Assembly: GCF_047607725.1 (NCBI RefSeq)
Contig: NZ_JBLKSS010000007.1
Location: forward strand, 1 to 20,985
Length of the DNA: 20,985 bases
Direction of reading: 5' to 3'
Source of the DNA: JBLKSS01 sp047607725
GTDB taxonomy: Bacteria > Pseudomonadota > Gammaproteobacteria > Enterobacterales > Enterobacteriaceae
The notes beneath the pieces were generated by a model that saw nothing but the letters and a program-made list of their open reading frames with translations, did not search any database and was not told the origin of the DNA. Positions 15,055-20,985 of the stretch are shown in pieces. The position numbers and the translations under genes were made by a program. Positions within the stretch are counted from its first letter, which is position 1; each line of letters opens with the position of its first letter.

Positions 15055-15705
15055 TTGTACTTCCTTCATTAAGATAAAAACCGCCTGCGGCGATAGAGGG
15101 TCTGCTTGCCAGCATGTACTTATGGGCACGTATACACGTATAGTAAGAAGGAAATTCGTCGAAGAAGTGATGGTGGACTATCGCTTTTTGCTGAACAACT
15201 TTACTAAAATGACTTACATGAATAGGTCTGTACCACAAACCGATGACGCTATTAACGCATACTCCCGCCAAGGGCGCAAGCGTTATTATGAAGAAAAATG
15301 ATATAACCAGTGGGAATAATACCTCGACCCTGCACGCTTTTCTTGCCGCCGCCAATGTGGGTGCGGCGTGATACCGTTTCACCCGTTTCGGGGCCCGCCA
15401 CGCCCATGCTCGTTTCTGTCCTGCTCCCTAGCGTGCTCATCAGCAATTCCACATAGCGGAACTTACTGCATCTCCATGGTGCATGTGCTGCTCTGGCGTC
15501 CTCTTTGCGCCCCGAAATGGGGCAAAACATCCCCCATTCTCATTATATGGGCTGTTAATGGGTTGTAACTTAACCCTTCAATCCGCTATCTGCCATTTTG
15601 GCATTACCTTTGCTATGAGGTTACAGGCGTCATGCCGTCTTAAAGGAAGGATGTGTCCGAACACATCAAAAATCGACTGCTTTATTCTGCCTCACAGGAC
15701 GAATT
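15055..15705. other. Divergent intergenic region between csp and aapJ
   Basis: This region serves as the leader and promoter of csp (leftward) and of the aap operon (rightward). On the minus strand CGCC-GCA-GGCG followed by GTTTTT (15092-15075) forms a small attenuator-like hairpin about 20 nt before the csp start. CACGTATA is repeated in tandem near 15127-15142. GCCCC and GGGGC (15509-15513, 15519-15523) form a short inverted repeat upstream of aapJ. I find no cold-box match and no gene. Confidence 0.5.
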
Positions 15706-16731
15706 ATGAAAAAAATGATGATTTCCACACTGGTTGCCACCGCTGCCCTGTTTGCGGTAGCGAATCAGGCTCACGCTGGGGCCACCTTGGACGCGGTCAA
15801 GAAAAAGGGCTTTATTCAATGCGGTATCAGCGATGGCTTACCGGGTTTTTCTTATGCTGATGCCAGCGGGAAATTTACCGGGCTGGATGTGGATGTTTGC
15901 CGGGTAGTTGCCGCGGCCGTATTTGGCGATGCGACTAAAGTAAAATACATCCCGCTGACCGCCAAGGAGCGTTTTACGGCTCTGCAGTCAGGTGAAGTCG
16001 ATATTCTGTCGCGCAACACCACCTGGACCTCTTCCCGTGACGGCAACATGGGCTTTGTTTTCGCCGGCGTAAACTATTACGATGGCATTGGTTTCTTGAC
16101 GCATAACAAAGCCGGCTTAAAGAGCGCCAAAGACCTGGATGGCGCTACCGTCTGTTTGCAATCCGGCACCGATACCGAGTTGAACGTGGCCGACTTCTTC
16201 CGCGCCAATAAAATGCAGTACACGCCGGTGACCTTCGATCGCGCCGACGAAAGCGCCAAAGCGCTGGAGTCAGGCCGCTGTGATACCTTGGCAACCGATC
16301 AGTCAGGGCTGTACGCGCTGCGAATCAAGCTAAGCAAACCTGATGACTGGGTGGTATTGCCTGAAGTGATCTCGAAAGAGCCGCTGGGGCCGGTGGTACG
16401 CCGCGGCGGCGGCGATTGGTTCACTATCGTGAAATGGTCGCTGTACGCCATGCTGAACGCTGAGGAAATGGAAATCACCTCGCAAAACGTTGACGAGCTT
16501 GCCGCCAACCCGAAAAACCCTGATATGGCCCATTTGCTCGGCAAAGAAGGTCATTACGGCGAAGAGCTGAAACTGTCCAACGACTGGGCGCATAACATCA
16601 TCAAACAAGTCGGCAATTACAGCGAATCGTTTGAACGCAACGTGGGTCAGGGCAGCGATCTGAAAATCAAACGCGGTTTGAACGCTTTATGGAATCACGG
16701 CGGCATCCAATACGCCCCGCCGGTACGTTAA
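15706..16731 (+). CDS. aapJ: General L-amino-acid ABC transporter, periplasmic binding protein AapJ
   Basis: AapJ captures a broad range of L-amino acids in the periplasm and delivers them to AapQM, powered by AapP. The 341-residue frame is intact. The signal peptide is MKKMMISTLVATAALFAVAN with cleavage after AHA (residue 24). The mature start TLDAVKKKGFIQCGISDGLP, the ligand-lobe segment TALQSGEVDILSRNTTWT and the later LESGRCDTLATDQSGLYALR are typical of the AapJ/YhdW group of family 3 binding proteins. AGGA precedes the ATG by 7 bases. All three downstream partners are pseudogenes, so the protein would be made without a transporter to serve, unless it has another partner. Confidence 0.95.
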   Translation: MKKMMISTLVATAALFAVANQAHAGATLDAVKKKGFIQCGISDGLPGFSYADASGKFTGLDVDVCRVVAAAVFGDATKVKYIPLTAKERFTALQSGEVDILSRNTTWTSSRDGNMGFVFAGVNYYDGIGFLTHNKAGLKSAKDLDGATVCLQSGTDTELNVADFFRANKMQYTPVTFDRADESAKALESGRCDTLATDQSGLYALRIKLSKPDDWVVLPEVISKEPLGPVVRRGGGDWFTIVKWSLYAMLNAEEMEITSQNVDELAANPKNPDMAHLLGKEGHYGEELKLSNDWAHNIIKQVGNYSESFERNVGQGSDLKIKRGLNALWNHGGIQYAPPVR

Positions 16732-16749
16732 TAGCTGCCACAGTTCAGG

Positions 16750-16775
16750 AGCACCGGCGCCGCCGGTGCTTTTTC
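16750..16775 (+). terminator. Intercistronic terminator/attenuator after aapJ
   Basis: AGCACCGGC (16750-16758) and GCCGGTGCT (16762-16770) form a perfect 9-bp stem with a 3-base loop followed by TTTTC. It lies between aapJ and aapQ and would make most transcripts end after the binding protein, giving the usual excess of binding protein over permease. Confidence 0.8.
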
Positions 16776-16802
16776 TTCGATTTTTCCTGCTGAGGCTTAC
16801 CT

Positions 16803-17962
16803 ATGCAACACCGCCCAACCGTAACGGGAAACTTTTCCCTGACCAACCCTGCGGTTCGCGCCTGGATTTACCAGATTCTGGCTGTTGTGATCCTGGTGGC
16901 GTTTGTCGGCCATCTGGTGCATAACACTCTGACCAACCTGAACCACCGCGGTATTACCTCCGGATTCGACTTCCTCAATAACGCCGCAGGTTTTGGCATC
17001 GTGCAGCATCTCATTGATTTTGAACAAGGCGACACCTACGGGCGGGTCTTTGTCGTCGGTCTGCTCAATACGCTGCTGGTGTCGGCGCTATGTATCGTTT
17101 TTGCCTCGATACTGGGTTTTATCATCGGCCTGTCGAGACTGTCCGAAAACTGGCTGCTGCGTAAACTCTCCACCCTGTATATCAAAATTTTCCGCAACAT
17201 TCCGCCGCTGCTGCAAATCTTCTTTTGGTATTTCGCCGTTTTGCGCAACCTGCCTGGACCGTGTCAGGCGGTAAACGCTTTCGACCTCGCGTTCTTAAGT
17301 AATCGCGGCTTGTATCTGCCCGTCGCCGATGCCGGCCTGGGCGCATCGGCGACGCCCCTCGCGCTGCTGGCGGCCATAGCCGCCTCCAGCGCCACCATCA
17401 GCTTAAAACCGGCCAATTGCGCCGCCACTGGCCATGGATAATCGTGCTGCTGGTAGCGCTGCCGGCGCTGGTGCAGTTTATCGCCGGTCCTGCCGTAGTC
17501 TGGGATGTGCAGCAGCTGCGTGGCTTTAATTTTCGCGGCGGGATGGCGCTTATTCCCGAGTTTGAGGCACTGACGCTGACGCTGTCGGTGTACACGTCTG
17601 CGTTTATCGCCGAGGTGATCCGCTCCGGCATTCAGTCGGTGCCGTTCGGCCAGCACGAGGCGGCGCGCTCGCTAGGCTTGCCGAATCCGGTGACGCTGAA
17701 CAAAGTGATCCTGCCGCAGGTGATGCTGGTGATCGTTCCTCCCCTTACCAGCCAATATCTCAATATCGTCAAGAACTCTTCGTTGGCGGCCGCGATCGGC
17801 TATCCCGATATGGTGTCGTTGTTCGCCGGTTCGGTGCTCAATCAGACCGACCAGGCCATCGAAACCATCGCCATTACCATGGGTGTTTATCTGGTCATCA
17901 GCCTTGCTATTTCGTTGCTGATGAATATTTATAACAAGCGCAAAGCGCTGGTGGAACGTTGA
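16803..17962 (+). pseudogene. aapQ: AapQ permease of amino-acid ABC transporter, frameshifted
   Basis: AapQ is one of two inner-membrane subunits, about 400 residues. The first frame from 16803 gives VRAWIYQILAVVILVAFVGH and FNLFP-independent AapQ landmarks such as GFDFLNNAAGF and GLLNTLLVSALCIVFA. It ends early at 17441. The next frame carries RLQRHHQLKTGQLRRHWPW, the EAA region EAARSLGLPNPVTLNKVILP and the C-terminus to a stop at 17960-17962. The indel is near 17375-17380, in a loop before the fourth or so membrane segment. Only this single lesion is seen, so the inactivation looks recent. aapM starts 10 bp downstream. Confidence 0.9.
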
Positions 17963-17971
17963 GAGGTCCCG

Positions 17972-19019
17972 ATGACTATGACCTTATCTCCGCAGGAATC
18001 CATCGCGTCGGCCTCACGTAATCGGCTGGTCCTGGCGACGCTATGGATCAAACGCAATTTGTTTTCCAACATCACGAATAGCCTCCTGACCCTGCTCTGT
18101 CTCTGGCTGTTGTGGATAGCCTTGCCGCCGCTGGTGGAGTGGGCGTTTATCAAAGCCAATTGGGTGGGGACCTCGCGCCTGGATTGCACTCGTGAAGGCG
18201 CCTGCTGGGTATTTATTCACGCGCGTTTCGGCCAATTCATGTATGGACTGTATCCGCTGGATCAGCGTTGGCGCATCAATGTCACCCTTATCCTGTGCCT
18301 GCTTTCGCTGCTGCCGATGTTTTGGTGTGGCATGCCGCGCCGCGGCCGCTATATCACCTGCTGGGTGATAGCGATTCCCGTCTTCACCTGGATCATGCTT
18401 TACGGCGGCTTTTTCGGCCTGAGCCGCGTGGAAACCCGCCTATGGGGCGGCCTAACCCTAACTTTAATTATCGCCGCGGTGGGCATCGCCGGCGCGATGC
18501 CTTTGGGGATTATTCTGGCGCTGGCCCGGCGTACCGCTTATCACCGTGCTGTTTATGTCCTCGGTGATGCTGCCGCTTTTTCTCTCCGAAGGCACCCAAA
18601 TCGATAAACTGCTGCGCGCGCTGGTGGGCGTTATCATGTTCCAATCCGCCTATGTGGTGGAGGTCGTACGCGGCGGGCTACAGGCGCTGCCTAAGGGCCA
18701 GACCGAGGCGGCGGAATCCCTGGCGCTCGGCTATTGGAAAACCCAGGGACTCGTTATCCTGCCGCAGGCACTGAAGATGGTCATCCCCGGACTGGTCAAT
18801 ACCATCATCGCGTTATTTAAAGACACCAGACTGGTGGTCATTATCGGGTTATTCGATCTGTTTAGCAGCGTGCAGCAGGCAACGGTGGACCCCGCCTGGC
18901 TGGGCATGTCCATCGAGGGTTATGTCTTCGCCGCGCTCGTTTATTGGATTTTCTGTTTCAGCATGTCCCGCTATAGCCAGCATCTGGAAAAGCGTTTTCA
19001 TACTGGACACCAGCATTGA
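17972..19019 (+). pseudogene. aapM: AapM permease of amino-acid ABC transporter, internal deletion
   Basis: AapM pairs with AapQ in the membrane. The first frame (17972 to 18607) shows a normal N-terminus through GLTLTLIIAAVGIAGAMPLG and LALARR, then turns to nonsense. The next frame takes up PLITVLFMSSVMLPLFLSEG, the EAA region TEAAESLALGYWKTQGLVIL and the C-terminus to 19017-19019. Family members have about 20 further residues between LALARR and the VPLITVLF segment. The junction CGGCGTACCGCTTATC fits deletion between two short CGGCGT copies, one in the LARR codons and one in the missing RGVP codons. So this is a deletion of roughly 60 bp that also shifts the frame, not a simple indel. Confidence 0.88.
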
Positions 19020-19026
19020 GGTTTTT

Positions 19027-19795
19027 ATGAGCATGAATAATAACGCCGCCCCTACGGACAACCTGATGATTACAATGGAAAACGTCAATAAATGGTATAG
19101 ACAGTTCCATGTTTTGAATGATATCAATCTGCAGGTAAAAGCCGGAGAGCGCATCGTGTTATGCGGCCCCTCCGGATCGGGTAAATCCACGACGCTCCGC
19201 TGTATCAACCATCTTGAGGAGCATCAACAGGGCAATATCGTGGTTGACGGTACCCTGCTCAATGACGATCTCCGCAATATCGAGCGCGTCCGCACCGAAG
19301 TCGGCATGGTATTCCAGCACTTCAATCTGTTTCCACACCTGACCGTCATGCAAAATTGCATCCTGGCGCCCACCTGGGTACGCAAGATGCCAAAGAAAGA
19401 GGCTGAGGCGCTGGCGATGCACTATTTGGAACGAGTGCGCATTGCCGAACATGCGCATAAATTTCCCGGTCAGTTGTCGGGCGGACAGCAGCAACGGGTC
19501 ACCATCGCCCGTTCGCTGTGCATGAAGCCGAAAATCATGTTATTTGATGAACCGACCTCGGCGCTGGATCCTGAAATGGTGAAGGAGGTGCTGGATACCA
19601 TGATAGGACTGGCTGAAGACGGAATGACCATGTTGTGTGTGTGTGACCCATGAAATGGGCTTTGCCCGCACCGTGGCCGATCGGGTGATCTTCATGGATC
19701 GCGGTGAGATCGTCGAACAGGCACCGCCGGAGGCGTTTTTCGCCCAGCCGAAATCGGCGCGCACCCGCGCTTTTCTCTCACAGGTCATTCACTAA
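19027..19795 (+). pseudogene. aapP: AapP ATPase of amino-acid ABC transporter, TG-repeat frameshift
   Basis: AapP is the ATPase of the system. Walker A GPSGSGKST, Q-loop VFQHFNLFPH, signature LSGGQQQRVT and Walker B IMLFDEPTSALD are all present in the first frame, which ends at 19653. At 19631-19645 the sequence TTGTGTGTGTGTG replaces what should read MLCVTHEMGF. The switch histidine and the C-terminus (THEMGFARTVADRV to SQVIH) follow in another frame and end at 19793-19795. The in-frame form needs two fewer TG units (four bases), so slippage in a TG run is the likely cause. The start at 19027 (MSMNNNAAPTDN) follows the aapM stop by 7 bp. Confidence 0.9.
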
Positions 19796-19835
19796 TTTTC
19801 CCGGCGGGTGCTCGCCCTGCTGGTTCCGGTCACGT

Positions 19836-19940
19836 CCGATCACTGATTCCGATTTCACCCGATCACTGATTCTGATTTCATCCGATCACTGATTCCTGTC
19901 GCCCGATCAGCGATTCCGATTCTGTCCGATCGCTCATCTT
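19836..19940. repeat. IS21 left-end terminal repeat array
   Basis: CCGAT(C) units start at 19836, 19859, 19882, 19903 and 19926, spaced 23, 23, 21 and 23 bp; the first three read CCGATCACTGATTC. Multiple terminal repeats that bind transposase are a known property of IS21-family ends. Copy 1 has only two of these units left. Confidence 0.8.
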
Positions 19941-19985
19941 CTGTTCCGCCATACTCTGGAGACTTTTAGCTTTCGGGGGTATGGC

Positions 19986-20985
19986 ATGGCACGTAAAAAG
20001 AAGAACGAGAAAACAGAAATGTGCATCTATATCAATGTATTACGCGTGAAATTTGAGCAGCGTCGCTCGAATCGCACCATCGCAGCAGCGCTCGGCATCG
20101 GCTGTACCACAGTGAACGATATCCTCGGCCGATCCACGGTAGCTAACCTGGTCTGGCCATTGCCGGCGGAACTGTCCCCTGTCGACCTCGACCGCCTGCT
20201 CTATCCCGGCAAATCCGGCAAGGCTATCAAGACCTTACCCAGCTGGCTTGATATCGATACCGAGTTAAGCCGCAAGGGCGTGACCAAACAGCTGCTTTGG
20301 ATGGAATATCAGGCCGCCGTGGGCGGTGATGCCCTCGGCTACTCACAGTTCTGTGCACTGTTCCGTGACTGGAAAAAGAAGCAGCAGTGTTCCATGCGCA
20401 TGGAGCACAAGGCCGGCGAAAAGCTCTTCATCGACTTCTGTGGCCCCACCGTACCTATCGTCAACCCTGCGACCGGTAGCGTACGCCAGGCCGCTATCTT
20501 CGTCGGGCGTATCAGGCTATGCGTATATCGAAGCCTGCGAAGGCCAGGACATGGCATCGAGGCTCAATGCCAATAGCCGCTGCCTGCACTTCATGGGTGG
20601 GGTTCCGGAGCTGCTGATACCTGATAATCTGCGCAGCGCTGTCAGCACCCCTGACCGCTATGAACCGGTCATAAACCAGAGCTACCAGGCGCTGGCAAAT
20701 CACTATGAGACAGTGGTGCTACCGGCACGCCCGCGAAAACCGAAAGACAAGGCGAAGGCAGAATCAACCGTGCAGCTGGTAGAACGCTGGGTGCTGGCCC
20801 GGTTGCGTAAACGTACATTCTACTCGCTGGCCGAACTCAACCAGACGATACGAGAACTCAATCATGAGTTGAATCTGCGCCCGATGCGTCATTACGGCAG
20901 ACAAAGTCGCCTTGAACGCTTCGAGCAGCTGGACAAGCCGGCTCTTGGGCCTCTCCCGCCCACGCAATGGGAATACAGTGAGTAT
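19986..20985 (+). pseudogene. istA: IS21 transposase IstA, frameshifted (copy 2), 3' end outside window
   Basis: From ATG 19986 the protein has a helix-turn-helix (SNRTIAAALGIGCTTVNDIL, about residues 31-50). The integrase core follows: FIDFCGPTVPI holds the first acidic residue, PDNLRSAV the second, and the third lies in the KAKAESTVQLVERW segment. An 8-nt deletion near 20507 (GTCGGGCG, where copy 1 reads GTCGCTGCCATAGGCG) shifts the frame, so the first frame ends at 20576 and the rest continues in another frame to the window edge. istB would be expected outside the window. The element could still be mobilised in trans if an intact copy exists elsewhere. Confidence 0.9.

Larger units (their letters stand above)
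19818..20985 (+). mobile_element. IS21-family element, copy 2, runs off the window
   Basis: The left end is set at 19818 (TGCTGGTTCCGGTCACG) because the identity with copy 1 starts there on both sides. The element carries an array of five terminal repeats and istA and continues past the right edge. It lies 23 bp after the aapP stop, inside what looks like the operon terminator: CCCGGCGGGTGCTCGCC before it lacks its 3' partner. Orientation is opposite to copy 1. Confidence 0.9.

Noticed and set aside
1..20985. CRISPR array, tRNA or rRNA genes
   Set aside because: No regularly spaced long repeats with unique spacers and no cloverleaf or rRNA-like sequence were seen; the 21-23 bp spaced short repeats are element ends without spacers of CRISPR type.

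Overview
The window looks like a chromosomal segment of a Sodalis-type, host-restricted enterobacterial symbiont. HemB, the CspA-family protein, OppA and the ABC proteins have a gammaproteobacterial character. Most genes are recognisable but broken by single frameshifts, nonsense codons or small deletions, and insertion-element debris cuts several others. This mix of a few intact genes, many young pseudogenes and IS fragments is known from recently acquired insect symbionts such as Sodalis glossinidius and the weevil symbiont. The species assignment is inference. Six N bases show this is unfinished sequence.

Layout. 1-132: a possible transposon end with repeats 22 bp apart, abutting the 3' end of an EAL phosphodiesterase gene (133-458). 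514-2763 (-): a membrane GGDEF-EAL cyclic-di-GMP protein with two frameshifts. 2908-4480 (-): an intact ABC permease and ATPase pair of the ThiX/ThiZ-like type, with no binding protein beside it and an unusual palindromic leader and promoter region. 5328-6302 (+): intact hemB. 6765-9607 (+): a Csu-type archaic chaperone-usher pilus cluster. Its first subunit is intact, the second lacks an in-frame signal peptide, the chaperone is frameshifted, and the usher carries a stop codon and a frameshift and is truncated by an IS fragment.

9608-10467 (-) is the left part of an IS21-family element; a second, longer copy runs from 19818 off the right edge (+). Both istA copies are broken, at different places. 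Between them, 10468-13439 is a remnant of a Mu-like transposable prophage early region: a DNA methylase 3' end with two credible overlapping frames, small ATGA-coupled genes, a LysE-type exporter, GemA (gp16) and a Mor-like activator. It ends in ATCTCAC repeats 21-22 bp apart, next to an oligopeptide-binding protein gene (oppA-like) that is both truncated and frameshifted.

14842-15054 (-) is an intact cold-shock protein with a strong terminator. 15706-19795 (+) is an aapJQMP operon for general L-amino-acid uptake. Only the periplasmic binding protein aapJ is intact; the two permeases and the ATPase are each broken by a different kind of lesion, so the transporter should be non-functional.

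Overall, signalling (c-di-GMP), adhesion (pili) and nutrient uptake (Opp, Aap) are being lost, while hemB, the cold-shock gene and the small ABC pair persist. I found no wholly new system. The observations most worth a second look are the dual-frame methylase tail, the exporter inside the Mu-like early operon, and three separate transposase-binding-like repeat arrays that each abut an interrupted gene or operon.
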